Positions 40,592-52,582 of a stretch of DNA of 64,000 nt are shown piece after piece. The notes below the pieces were generated by a model. That model was not told where the DNA came from. It ran no database searches and saw only the letters and a list, made by a program, of their open reading frames with translations. Location: NCBI GenBank assembly GCA_946965045.2, contig OX337242.1:2294001-2358000 (forward strand), read 5' to 3'. The stretch comes from Epithemia pelagica (lineage: Eukaryota > Bacillariophyta > Bacillariophyceae > Surirellales > Surirellaceae). The first letter of the stretch is position 1, and every line of letters starts with the position of its first letter. The translations under genes and the position numbers were made by a program.

Positions 40592-41339
40592 ACAACAAGA
40601 AAGCAACACTACGTTGTCCACTACTGGTCCATCACCACCACAAACTCCAGCAGTACTAGAAGGTCACGACGACCAACCACCACAAGTGCTCCCTCGTATT
40701 CTTGGAGAAGAAATTCTCCACAATCATTGGAGAAAATTGATCAATCGTCGCGTGCAACTTCCAACCACCACGCAACAGCAGATTGTTAATTTTGAACTCG
40801 TCTCGCAAGGAGATCACGGGGGGACTGTCTGCGATCAAGCCGTCCTGGTCTTTGTTTGGAATCAATCCACTCAAACGGCCGTCTTGATTCGAGAATACAT
40901 GCCTTCGGTCCATGCCTTTCAATTGGGTTTGGTGGCCGGCATGGTGGAACAAAAGCATGGTGTAGCTCCTAGTACCAACGACCCGGAAGCCGCCGCCGCC
41001 GTGGCTGCCCGAGACGAATTGGAAGAAGAAGCTCGTTTGGTGGGTGGCACGTGGATTGGTTTGTGTGCACCGACTGTGGTGGACAAGTACATGACCACAC
41101 GTGTTACAGCCTACCTTGTGTTGAATCCGGAACCCGTGGCCAATCTAGACGAGGCCAAACCACGCGATGCGACCGAAGAGGGAGGCATGTTGCACGTGGT
41201 GCCCAATGTCACCGTGTCCCAATTGAAGCGGGGGTTGGTCCAAGGACACTTTACCAGTTTGGCCGGATGGGCCATTCAATTGGCCTTGTCCAAACTGCAG
41301 GAACTGGGACTCGTCATGGTCGAGGACGACGAAAAATAG
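40592..41339 (+). pseudogene. Nudix hydrolase, copy D: 5'-truncated
   Basis: Same structure as copy B: open frame to TAG 41337-41339, Nudix helix intact, no start codon or signal peptide. It has Val and Gly at the two variable sites (GGTVCDQ, GGTWIG), the same pair as copy A. Confidence 0.8.
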
Positions 41340-42610
41340 AACCAAGCAACGAGAGACATGCACTGGATACGACAATTCAGCAGCCATGCAACGCGAGGAT
41401 CCCATGGTTACTGCGCACGCGCAATGTCGGAGGCAGGTCCGAGAAAACAGAAGCCATTTCACCAAACGTACTTCTGGACCCACGTTTCTGGTCTGCAGTT
41501 TGCAATCAATGGACATACAAATAGCATAAAGACAATGGGGTTTTCATTATGGCTTGCTACTACGGACGACACAAGTCATAGCTCATAACGAAAACCAATC
41601 ACACAAGCCTGAACTATATTATCCAGGCGACGAGGCAACTGCAAGATCCAAATGATGATGGGGAGCACTTTTTTTCCGTCGGCGACAACAAATAGAGAAC
41701 GAGAAACAGCATGTCGCACATGCACCGGATATAATAAGTACAATCCAGCAGCCGAGCAACGCGAGCATCCCATGGTGACAGCGCAAGTCGGAGGCAGGTC
41801 CGGGAAACCATTTCCCCAAACACGAACCGGAACCACGTTTGTCTGCAGTTTCCAATCAATCTACCAGAGACATGCGCAGGGACAGTGTCCTGTGGGATAA
41901 ACAGGTACAAATGGCTCCAAGAGACATTGTGGCTGTCATTATGGCTAGGGCAAATACGGACGACAAAAGTACTACCTAGCCCGAAACGAAAACCAATCAC
42001 ACAAGTCTGAACCATATCATCAAAGCAACGATGCCAATGCAAGATCCCCGGAAGCTGATAGAGAGCACTTCCTTCAGTCGGATTGAAAGTCATCGATTCA
42101 CCATTGCGGGGAGACAAGTTTTATCTGCACATGGATATCCCTTTCGACAACACCGGGCGTTGTCGGAGGATACAGAAAATGTGGAAAGACAACTTTTTGG
42201 CATGCCGCCGGGCGCGATTGGATAGTCGCGCTTCGTCATGGGTCGTGGTCTTGTTTCGTTTTGGTCGGTCGCGAGTGAGACCCGAACACTGCAGAGGTCA
42301 CGGCACTCTCCATGCGACATGAAAGTTTGTCACAGTAATCGACCCATTACTGACGTGTGAAGATTGGATTGGCTTATTGCAGTCGCCGTACTGTCCATTT
42401 GAAGTCGCTCCAAGATATGCGCGCGAGAAGATCTTAGAATGCAAAATCGTGACTACTCGAATCCAGCATACAGCGTTTCGTATTTTGTTTCGTTTGCTCT
42501 CAAAATTTCGAGGAGGAGGAGGGCGCCCCATTTCTGTCGTTTTATAAATCTGAGACGGTGAGCTTTTGGAAGGAGGGTAAGAGGTCTGACTTGACAGTTC
42601 AAGCTCGACC

Positions 42611-45600
42611 ATGAGTGAGGAGAGCTACTGTGAAAAAGATTGGGGCTTGGACTACAAATGCGATTATCCATTGCCCCGAAGTGCTTACAACCGGAGTGGT
42701 CCTGTATGCAATTCTCTTGCTCAGTATCTTTATGATCCAGCGAATTGTGACCCCGGATGGTGGTGTGGATGCTCCAGCACTATCGCTTCAGAGTGTGTGC
42801 CCTCCAACGACCGAAGCTTCACCAAGTGGGGAGGACACTTCACGACAACGGACAGTGGAGGAAACGAGATCGTTTTGTATGGTCAGTTTAACGAGGGAGA
42901 AGGTGAATGTCCCTTGTCGTACTACTGCCCAGGAAAAAGCAAGATTGATACCTGTGTGGATCTTTGTCCCCCCAAGTTTTACTGCCCGGATCCCGGCCAG
43001 GCCTTGGATTGCAGGGAAGACTATTACTGCCCGATTGGAAGTTTTGAAGGAAAGAAATGCATCAATATGGAAACATGTGGTTCCACTGGACTTCGCCGCT
43101 TTGAAGTTGGTCCTGCCGTGTCTGTTATGATTTTCATTCTCATCGTGTCAGTTGCCTATCTCTTTCTCGGGCGATTTCTGGTCGTACGCAATGCGCGCCG
43201 TCGTAAGGAAGCCATGATGATTAAGCGCCAAATGACTGAAAGCGGAAAGCAGGTTGGTGGTGATGATGATGATGACGATGTCCAAGAGGGCGAAGAACAG
43301 GCCAAAGAAGTTGAAGAGGGCGAAGAGATCGAAAGCCCTGCTCCGAAAAAGGAGAGGCGCCGCTCCACGTTATCGTCTCCCGATATGACGATTGACATCG
43401 AGTGTGAACGTCTCCGTTTGACCATCCCCAAAGTGGGTACCATCATGCGTGGAGTCTCAGGGAAATTGGAACACGGGAAGTTGACTGCTATTATGGGACC
43501 CTCTGGTGCTGGTGAGTCCGCTTTGCATATTTCATCATGCAAATTGTTTTGTTGAAGCCCTAACTTTATCGTTCTTGCGTCAAGGTAAAACAACGTTCCT
43601 GTCTCTCATGTCGGGAAAAGTAGATCGCACGGGAGGAAAACTTCGTATTAACGGAGAGGAAGACGACCTCAGTGGTTTTAGGCGACTGATTGGCTTCGTT
43701 CCTCAAGAAGACATTGTAAGTCTCTTTTTTCGATAGAGTGGCTTCTTTTCATCGTTCCTCTGACAAAAGTGTTGTTTACGCTTCTCAATAGATGCTTCGT
43801 GAACTTACTGTTGAAGAGAACATTTACCACAGTGCCATGATGCGTCTTCCTGTTGAATGGAGCCATGAGAAGAAGAAGGAGCGTGTCGAAGAAATTCTTG
43901 AATCCCTGGAAATCGACCATGTGCGAGATACTGTAGTGGGTGATGAAAAGAAACGAGGAATCAGTGGAGGACAACGAAAGCGTGTAAATATTGGCATGGA
44001 GTAAGTTTGTGAGAGTTTTGTTGGTAGGTCAGCCGTATACACCTTTTCCTTATTGCTCCCTGTTGTTGGTGATAACAGAATGGTGGTGCAGCCCAGTTTG
44101 CTTTGTTTGGACGAGTAAGTACATATCAGGCCTGATTCAACTTTTCTGGCTATTTTTGTAAGATCAACCTTACCTCCTCATTCTTGCAGACCGACGAGTG
44201 GTCTTGACTCCACAACATCCTTCACGGTAGTGAACTCTTTGAAAGATATGGCAAGATCTGGTGCCAATGTTATCACAGTTCTCCATCAGCCCAAGTATGA
44301 GGTATGTTGCCACTGGGACAACATTTTGCAACAGACCATTATGCTCTTACCATTCACAATGCATTCAGGTGTTTCAACTGTTCGACAATGTTCTGCTTTT
44401 GGGGCAGGGTGGTATGACCGTCTACTATGGGCCAACTTCTGGCATGGAGGATTACTTTGCGAAGCGTGGTTTCCTTTGTCCATCATTTTCGAATCCTGCT
44501 GATTTCTACATGGATGTCCTCTCCGGCATTATCCCGCATCCTGACAATGCGGACTGGCACAAAGAAGACCTTTTTGAAGAGTGGATGTGCGCCGACGAAA
44601 ACCCAAACAAGGTGTCTCGTGAAGAGGCGAAGTCGACTATTGACGAGATTCGTAACGAAGACGCGGAAATAAACCTAAAGAACGAGGAAACTGACCGTCA
44701 AGAAGGCCGCTTTTTCATTGGACGATTTTGTGCATTCTTGTGCAATGAGTTCAGTATGGTTTTTAAGCACATTTGGAGCAACGTCCGTCCTGACAAAACT
44801 GGTCGCAAGACTCCTGGAGCTTTATCACAAACCTATCTTTTGTTCATCCGTGCGAGTAGACAACGTCTTCGTTCTCCATTCGCCACGATTTTGAACATTT
44901 TTCTCATGTTGATAGCCGGTTCGGTTGTTACACTTTCGGCTGGTGAGGACATCAATTTCTACGCTGGTATTCCTAAGAACGTTCAGGAGGGCAACACCGG
45001 CCAAGAAGCTTACTTGCAGCAGAATGTTCAGCCAGTTGATATTGTTCCTGTTACCATGCTCACCGTTTATTTCTTTCTGCTGATGATTTCATGTCTTTCC
45101 GTGAATGTCTACGGCCCGGAACGTACGGTATTCTTCCGAGATACGGCTGTGGGTCAGAGCGTGTTTTCGTACTGGGTTGCGAAAACCACTGATACCTTGA
45201 TTTGGCTACCTATTTATACCTGCGCGTTTGTACTTTTGGGATATCATGGAGAGGCATGGTTGATTCAACCTTTGCGGAGCTACTGGGTTTTCCTCTTTCT
45301 CGATATTGTGGGATTCTACGGTTTTGGTATGCTTGCAAGTCTCTTGGTTGGACCCTCCAGTGCTGCTTTGCTTGCTCTCGTCTTTGGTGTTGTTGTTGTG
45401 CTCCAATTCTCATGTACTGTCTCTGCGTACGGAGACGCAGACTCAGGCCGTCAAACCTTTACGAATTTTTGGTTTGTTTTCTGGAGCACTCAAGGTCTGG
45501 CTTCGAAAGAATACGATCAGTACACCTATGCCTTCAACGTGACTCGTTTGAATGACGAGACACCTGATAGGTACAACAATGAATTAGGTATCGGTATACA

Positions 45601-45835
45601 GACAGTTGGTTGTACGTTTGAAAATCAATTCGAGAACTCGTAAGGGATTCTTCTATGCATATGTGGATTCTAACGACACTATTTGCTGTTAATTTCTTCA
45701 GCCGGAGTTGGCAAGGGTTTTGACCTAGATTCAAGCTACCCGAGAAATGCTGCCTTATGTGCCTTGACCGCATTTGCCTGGTATATCATTGTTCTTTGGA
45801 CACTGAAGACAAAGGATCACAGGAAGCATCGTTAG
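42611..45835 (+). CDS. ABCG-family half transporter, copy D, 921 aa
   Basis: Exons at offset +28721 from copy A: 42611-43511, 43585-43715, 43792-44000, 44079-44114, 44190-44301, 44369-45611, 45702-45835. The last base of exon 6 is t rather than g (45611). This weakens the donor context slightly and changes the junction codon from Ala to Ser. Otherwise it is as copies B and C, with all ATP-binding motifs present. Confidence 0.92.
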
Positions 45836-46234
45836 GAATGCGAATTCCAAGGAGATATTGAAAGTATTCAAGTAAATGTTGCATGTTGAGAGTTGCCATT
45901 GAATGATCGATTGATTGATCATTGAAAATCAAAAAAAGAAAGTTGTGTGTCAGGTTGAAAAAGTGAGAGAGCAGTAAATATAACATGTTTTAGGAAATTG
46001 GCCTTCATGTCTACTCAGTTGTGAGTCAGTAGTAGGAAATTGGCCTTAAACTTGGTTCGTTTCCCGCTCTCTCCTAGCAGGAAGATCTCCTTAAAAAAGG
46101 AATAGCACGAAAGTATGCGGACAACTTTTCAAGTCTTCATTGGTTCCATGATGTCTTGTTCCGTCGTGGCATCGCAAGAAGTTTTCTGTTTGTCGAACGA
46201 TCAGTGAAAATTTCCATTTAGTTCGGCACAATTC

Positions 46235-46982
46235 ACAACAAGAAAGCAACACTACGTTGTCCACTACTGGTCCATCACCACCACAAACTCCAGCAGTACT
46301 AGAAGGTCACGACGACCAACCACCACAAGTGCTCCCTCGTATTCTTGGAGAAGAAATTCTCCACAATCATTGGAGAAAATTGATCAATCGTCGCGTGCAA
46401 CTTCCAACCACCACGCAACAGCAGATTGTTAATTTTGAACTCGTCTCGCAAGGAGATCACGGGGGGACTATCTGCGATCAAGCCGTCCTGGTCTTTGTTT
46501 GGAATCAATCCACTCAAACGGCCGTCTTGATTCGAGAATACATGCCTTCGGTCCATGCCTTTCAATTGGGTTTGGTGGCCGGCATGGTGGAACAAAAGCA
46601 TGGTGTAGCTCCTAGTACCAACGACCCGGAAGCCGCCGCCGCCGTGGCTGCCCGAGACGAATTGGAAGAAGAAGCTCGTTTGGTGGGTGTCACGTGGATT
46701 GGTTTGTGTGCACCGACTGTGGTGGACAAGTACATGACCACACGTGTTACAGCCTACCTTGTGTTGAATCCGGAACCCGTGGCCAATCTAGACGAGGCCA
46801 AACCACGCGATGCGACCGAAGAGGGAGGCATGTTGCACGTGGTGCCCAATGTCACCGTGTCCCAATTGAAGCGGGGGTTGGTCCAAGGACACTTTACCAG
46901 TTTGGCCGGATGGGCCATTCAATTGGCCTTGTCCAAACTGCAGGAACTGGGACTCGTCATGGTCGAGGACGACGAAAAATAG
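46235..46982 (+). pseudogene. Nudix hydrolase, copy E: 5'-truncated
   Basis: Open frame to TAG 46980-46982 with no start codon. It has Ile and Val at the two variable sites (GGTICDQ, GVTWIG), a combination not found in any other copy. Confidence 0.8.
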
Positions 46983-48116
46983 AACCAAGCAACGAGAGAC
47001 ATGCACTGGATACGACAATTCAGCAGCCATGCAACGCGAGGATCCCATGGTTACTGCGCACGCGCAATGTCGGAGGCAGGTCCGAGAAAACAGAAGCCAT
47101 TTCACCAAACGTACTTCTGGACCCACGTTTCTGGTCTGCAGTTTGCAATCAATGGACATACAAATAGCATAAAGACAATGGGGTTTTCATTATGGCTTGC
47201 TACTACGGACGACACAAGTCATAGCTCATAACGAAAACCAATCACACAAGCCTGAACTATATTATCCAGGCGACGAGGCAACTGCAAGATCCAAATGATG
47301 ATGGAGAGCACTTTTTTTCCGTCGGCGACAACAAATAGAGAACGAGAAACAGCATGTCGCACATGCACCGGATATAATAAGTACAATCCAGCAGCCGAGC
47401 AACGCGAGCATCCCATGGTGACAGCGCAAGTCGGAGGCAGGTCCGGGAAACCATTTCCCCAAACACGAACCGGAACCACGTTTGTCTGCAGTTTCCAATC
47501 AATCTACCAGAGACATGCGCAGGGACAGTGTCCTGTGGGATAAACAGGTACAAATGGCTCCAAGAGACATTGTGGCTGTCATTATGGCTAGGGCAAATAC
47601 GGACGACAAAAGTACTACCTAGCCCGAAACGAAAACCAATCACACAAGTCTGAACCATATCATCAAAGCAACGATGCCAATGCAAGATCCCCGGAAGCTG
47701 ATAGAGAGCACTTCCTTCAGTCGGATTGAAAGTCATCGATTCACCATTGCGGGGAGACAAGTTTTATCTGCACATGGATATCCCTTTCGACAACACCGGG
47801 CGTTGTCGGAGGATACAGAAAATGTGGAAAGACAACTTTTTGGCATGCCGCCGGGCGCGATTGGATAGTCGCGCTTCGTCATGGGTCGTGGTCTTGTTTC
47901 GTTTTGGTCGGTCGCGAGTGAGACCCGAACACTGCAGAGGTCACGGCACTCTCCATGCGACATGAAAGTTTGTCACAGTAATCGACCCATTACTGACGTG
48001 TGAAGATTGGATTGGCTTATTGCAGTCGCCGTACTGTCCATTTGAAGTCGCTCCAAGATATGCGCGCGAGAAGATCTTAGAATGCAAAATCGTGACTACT
48101 CGAATCCAGCATACAG
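46235..48116 (+). repeat. Tandem unit copy E, truncated (1,882 bp)
   Basis: The copy covers the Nudix part and most of the spacer, then similarity stops after cagcatacag at 48116, about 140 bp before the transporter ATG would occur. The following sequence (A-run, then CT-rich) is unrelated to the unit. Confidence 0.95.
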
Positions 48117-48596
48117 AAAAAAAGGACCCCCTCTCTCTCTCTTCGTCTCTCCCCGAGACAGACTCCCACATTTTTGTCTAACAAAAAAAAGGCGACGTCT
48201 ATCATACAATGGACTTGAAGTATCATGCTTGACTCTTGGGACAACCAACAATCGTCCCATCCATCCTTCGATTAGATACGAAACGGGTTGTTGATTCAAC
48301 AGCCGTCGCAGCCAAAGTGCTTTTCTGTAACAGCACTGACTGAGAAATTGGAGTTTCTGTTTTGACGAATCAAGCACGCACATCCCGTTTGCGTTTGCTA
48401 CGTTTGAGAGTGAAGAAAAGCCAAACACACCCGAACGTTAAATCACTGCTTGCCATCACGATAGTCACATCTATTTACAAAACCAAGTATAGAGACCTCG
48501 GACTCTACCTCAGCGATTGACACACCAACTCTCCCCCAGACCTGTGAACTTTCTCCTCTCTCCATTGATTCTCATTGAACGAAACCTTATCACAGA
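48117..48596. other. Junction sequence right of the array
   Basis: No gene recognised. It begins with an A-run and a CT-rich stretch (48116-48160) and has a second A-run near 48182. It then leads into the promoter region of the gene starting at 48597. Confidence 0.5.
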
Positions 48597-50069
48597 ATGA
48601 AGACTTTGGGTGTGACTCCGAAACAAGTTGGAGAGGACGACACACTTTTATTGTCGTCCGCCATGGACTCGCAATTGGATTTGACTGCCTCTTCGTCATC
48701 CGAACTCTTTGTCGCTTCTCGATCGGAATTTCAACAAGTGGTGCAAAAGTACTAGGCCATTTTGGATATACCTCGCAACGAGTCGGATGGTACCTTGAAT
48801 GAAGCCGAAGCCTTGGCACGCATTGAAGACCTGTTTGATCCTGACTTTGTCCGTCATAGTGAAGGTGATACGGACGCCAATTTGTGTGATTTCAAGGCCG
48901 AATTGTTGCAATTGGGTGGCTATCCGACTTTGCACTTCAAATTGTTTCGATACAAACAAGTGGCGGCCGGCAGTATGGATTATTATTTGCGCTTTTCGAC
49001 GCAAGACAAGCAATTTGTCATCAAGGGTCTGGCCTACTTTCGCAAGGCTCGCATTTACAAGACCGAAGTCACACGGACGGCCTACGATAAAGTGTCGGGA
49101 CAAAAATCTGCCACCCAAGAAACGCCCCTCACCCGAGACCGGACCGAACGACAATTTGGGTGTCGCATTTACGAATTGCCGTCCATGGTTCATGGACAAT
49201 TGTTGGGGGTCGGTGGTAACATGTTGCCCGTCGAAGAAAAGTATGAACTCTTGCGCATCTTTTTGGTCTACGATAACAAACAACATCCAAATGACAATGA
49301 CAGTGGTGTTCGCAATAGCAGTGGTGGTGGTGGTGGTTGGAACAAAATGTTGAATTTCTGGCGAGACCAGTATTCGTTGCGACTGGTGGACAGTAAAGAT
49401 CAACCTTACGCCAAGGGTGCCAGTATTACCTTTTCGCGACGTGCCTGTGGATCTCGACGCATGATTTTGTGGAACGATCGTAAGGAACCTCTGGCCTTGG
49501 CCTATCGACACAAGAAGCATGGATTTTGGAGTATTTGTGGGACACGGCCCTTGATTCCCGGTCCTCATCACTATTCGGAACCCAAATTAGAAGATGTGGG
49601 AGAGTCCAATATCGTGGCCTTTTATCCCTGGTTCCGCATCAAGTTGGTCCACACGTCGGCCGGACGGTTGTACTTTGTCGAAGTTCTTACGTTTGATGTG
49701 GAGGGGACCGAACGAGATGAGTCGTCGTCTGCGGAAACAATGACAGCGACACCCAACGAGGAGCATGACAGTCCTACCACCAAAGTGACTCCCAACGCCA
49801 CGACCACGACGGCCCGTGTCGACTTTGAACCGATTTACAAAGTGACGGAAACCCGTGACAGTCAGGAACGGATTGTGACCATTTGTGATTATTACAAGTC
49901 CAAGGATCATTTGGGTATTGTCAAATCCAGTTACAATCCACATCGTCGACTCACACAACTTATTCACAAAGAAAAAGAAGCGAGGCGCGTTCAAGTCGAT
50001 GTCGCTCCGGGAGTGGATCCGGCCTTGATTCTGTGTATTGCCTCGTGTTTGGAAATGATGGAACTCTAG
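48597..50069 (+). pseudogene. Possible tubby-like/LURP-type protein with in-frame TAG, 490 codons
   Basis: The ATG at 48597 opens a frame that reads coherently to 50069 except for TAG at 48753-48755 (codon 53), between VVQKY and AILDIPRNES. Downstream of the stop there are 435 more codons. Repeated beta-type segments (YYLRFSTQDKQFVIKG, FRIKLVHTSAGRLYFVEV) and a C-terminal hydrophobic helix (PALILCIASCLEMMEL) recall the tubby C-terminal/LURP-one/scramblase barrel with its central helix. This is a weak resemblance, not a firm call. A single G-to-A change from TGG would explain the stop. Readthrough, a short intron or sequence error are alternatives. No usable ATG lies close after the stop. Confidence 0.6.
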
Positions 50070-50511
50070 TAGTCTCCTCTGAGTACAGTGGACCAAAAAT
50101 CAAACGTACGCCGCCACAGGCTACAAGGTTGCTTTGTCTCCTCTCCCAGTTCTAAACCCCATTCAATCATGAAGCATGTTTGCTGCTTCGAACACAGTAG
50201 CAAATTGAGCAATTCACACGACCAACATGCTCTTTTGCATGTCTGTGATACGTTTAACGTTTCCCCCAACGAGTAAATTGAGTTGTCCATAGGGACTTAA
50301 AATGAAATGGCCTCACACATTTCGGGATCTGTTGGACACCTTGGGATCTGTTGGAGAGGAAGAAATCCTAACTGAAGCAGTATACCCTCTAGACAAGCGT
50401 GGATATCGCCCTTTGCACAGTATACACGGATAATGTTAGTAGTCGCCTCAGAGGGGATCATTCCCCTTGACCGGAAACTTTGTCACCGAGATTACTCTTC
50501 CTCCAAGGCCT
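50070..50511. other. Convergent intergenic region
   Basis: No gene recognised. It holds the 3' regions of two convergent genes; a short duplicated phrase (gggatctgttgga) occurs at about 50322 and 50342. Confidence 0.4.
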
Positions 50512-51961
50512 CTATCTCTTCCTTTCGTATAGTGTAGACAATCGTAGAGAATGAGAGACACATCGTTTGGTCGGCCGGCTCCCAAACCAAAAATACCTAC
50601 GGTAGAATAAGGAGGAAAAAAACGAGATAGATGACTTTATCTTATGCCATGAGCAGTGTTCTATTCGTAGTGGGGCCTTCTCGAGAGCAATCATACGAGC
50701 AAAACATGCACTGTTCTTGTCCACAAGAGGAAGGGTTTCAATCGCATCTCCTGATCTCCAGCATGAAATTGTTGCAATGCCCTTCGAAATGGCAACCGCG
50801 CTATGGTGTCGCGGTCCAATTCCCTGCTCTGGGAGCTGCCATACCAGGTTCCGTTGTGTGTCCAAAACCTCCACAGAACGCATGTCTTCAGCACCTTCTC
50901 CTCCAACCACAATGAGACAAGATCCCACTCGGACCACACCATGGCTATGTCGACTGGTGCCAAGAACAAGATCCTTGTGAAACTTCCAGGATTTGTTGGT
51001 GAACGGAGATGTTGCGGTTGCATTTTGGGTTCCTTCGTTTTTGCTCCAGTCATCAAATTCCAGGTACTCCACAGAGTTCATGTACTCGAGCTCTTCGCCA
51101 CCCATTCCGCCTACCACAAAGACACGTTGACCAACCACACCCATTCCAAAGTTTCGTCGAGCGGCATTTAAGGATGGTCTGGATATAATGACGCATTGAC
51201 TTTCGGAGGACTGTGTGTCTAGAATATCGACCGGTGCCAGAGACGTCATGCCAGGATTTCCACCCACCACAGATGCCAGAGACGTGCCAGGATTTCCACC
51301 CGCCACAACAATGAATCGGTCTTGTACCGCGACTGCGGCACACCCACCTCTTCCGCTGGACAAACGACACTCTAAAGTCATCCATTGTTTCGTTTCATTG
51401 TCCATGCAGGATGGACAAAATAAATCGTCAATGTCAATCCTTTCAATCGTATCATAACCAGCACCAATATATTCAGAATATTGTCCACCAATGGCGTACA
51501 GAGCGCCATGACATACCACGGCTGCAAAGAACCGTCGGTCTTCGTTCATGGGTAAAGCTTTTCGCCAGGCCATTGTATCCTGGTCGACATTCAACCAAAA
51601 AAACCGCATTGGAGGAAAGAAATTCATCCTCCCACGGACACATCATGTGGGCAGAAGGATTCGGATAAGAATAGCCGCCCAATACGACCAAGATCAGTCC
51701 TTGATTCTTGTCGGGGTGATGGAGTACGACCGATGCATGTCCTTCGTCCAACTCGAATGGCATGGGAGGCCATGGAGCTGTCTGCCAGTTTGGTTCTCCT
51801 CCTTCTTCTTCTCCTTGCGTGGCGCTATGGTTCGTACAAAACGTCAGTCCGGACAACTGCGCTTGTTCGTGTACGTTGTTCCCATGGTCTTTTGCTGCTT
51901 CGTGTTCTGAGTTCTGAGGGCACCCGTCGGCAATAACAAAAAACCAAGATACTTCGAACAA
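50512..51961 (-). pseudogene. Kelch-repeat protein with a frameshift in a T7 run
   Basis: Two minus-strand frames together encode a Kelch beta-propeller: repeated GG-containing strands (VLGGYSY, AIGGQYSEY, VVAGGNP, VVGGMGG, VVGGEGA) with following Trp or Tyr residues. The upstream frame (ATG 51763, open to about 51961) crosses into the downstream frame (to 50512) at a run of seven A on the plus strand (51597-51603). One base fewer would join SSNAVF to WLNVDQDTMAW. A 39-bp in-frame tandem duplication at 51236-51307 repeats NPG-TSLA. The start is uncertain, because the typical blade opening (WQTAPWPPMPFELDEGHA) begins before the first ATG. Kelch proteins usually mediate protein contacts; no partner domain is visible. 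Confidence 0.65.
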
Positions 51962-52138
51962 GCAATCTCACAAAACAAAACCAATCTTTTTCTAAAACAA
52001 ACAAAAAACCATGGTGAACGTCTACCTCTATGATTATCTCAAGGGTTTTACGGAACAACGTTTCCCCCCTACGACTATACGACACAAACCTCGGCAAGCA
52101 TTGTTGGCTCTCTCTTGTCCATTGCCAGTTTGATGGTC

Positions 52139-52314
52139 ATGAGTGCCACTGGCATCTACATGGCCCAGCAGTTGAACCAACCCTCCGTTGCCTTTCACTT
52201 GACCAAGAACCATGACATGTCCACTTATGAGTGCCCCTGGCATCTACATGGCCCAGCAGTTGAACCAACCCTCCGTTGCCTTTCACTTGACCAAGAACCA
52301 TGACATGTCCACTT
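52139..52314 (+). repeat. 88-bp tandem duplication in exon 1 of the membrane/lipoxygenase-like gene
   Basis: 52139-52226 and 52227-52314 match with one difference (gccact versus gcccct). 88 is not a multiple of three, so it shifts the frame. Confidence 0.95.
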
Positions 52315-52526
52315 GTCATGCTCATGATCCTGTCTTTGCCTCCCTCGTCTGCTATGTCGAAAATACCGTGTGTTTCTTTCCCAATGTCTTGTACACGGAA
52401 AATACCACGGCCCGATTCTTTGATGACTGTAACAAGCATGTGTTGGAGAATCCACCGTCTTCAGAAGATGAACAAGTTGGCGGAGCTCTCTGGACCTTGC
52501 TTCCCTATTATTTTACCATTTATGGT

Positions 52527-52582
52527 GCCACGTTGGGTTGGGTCTTTGAACTTGGCCACGTTGGGTTGGGTCTTTGAACTTG
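52527..52582 (+). repeat. 28-bp tandem duplication in the same exon
   Basis: A perfect repeat of a unit beginning gccacgttgggttgggtc. It again shifts the frame and duplicates part of a membrane helix. Confidence 0.95.

Larger units (their letters stand above)
40592..46234 (+). repeat. Tandem unit copy D (5,643 bp)
   Basis: Full unit, collinear with copy A at offset +28721. Private changes include gatggggagc in the spacer (about 41657-41666) and a change at the exon-6 end. Confidence 0.95.
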
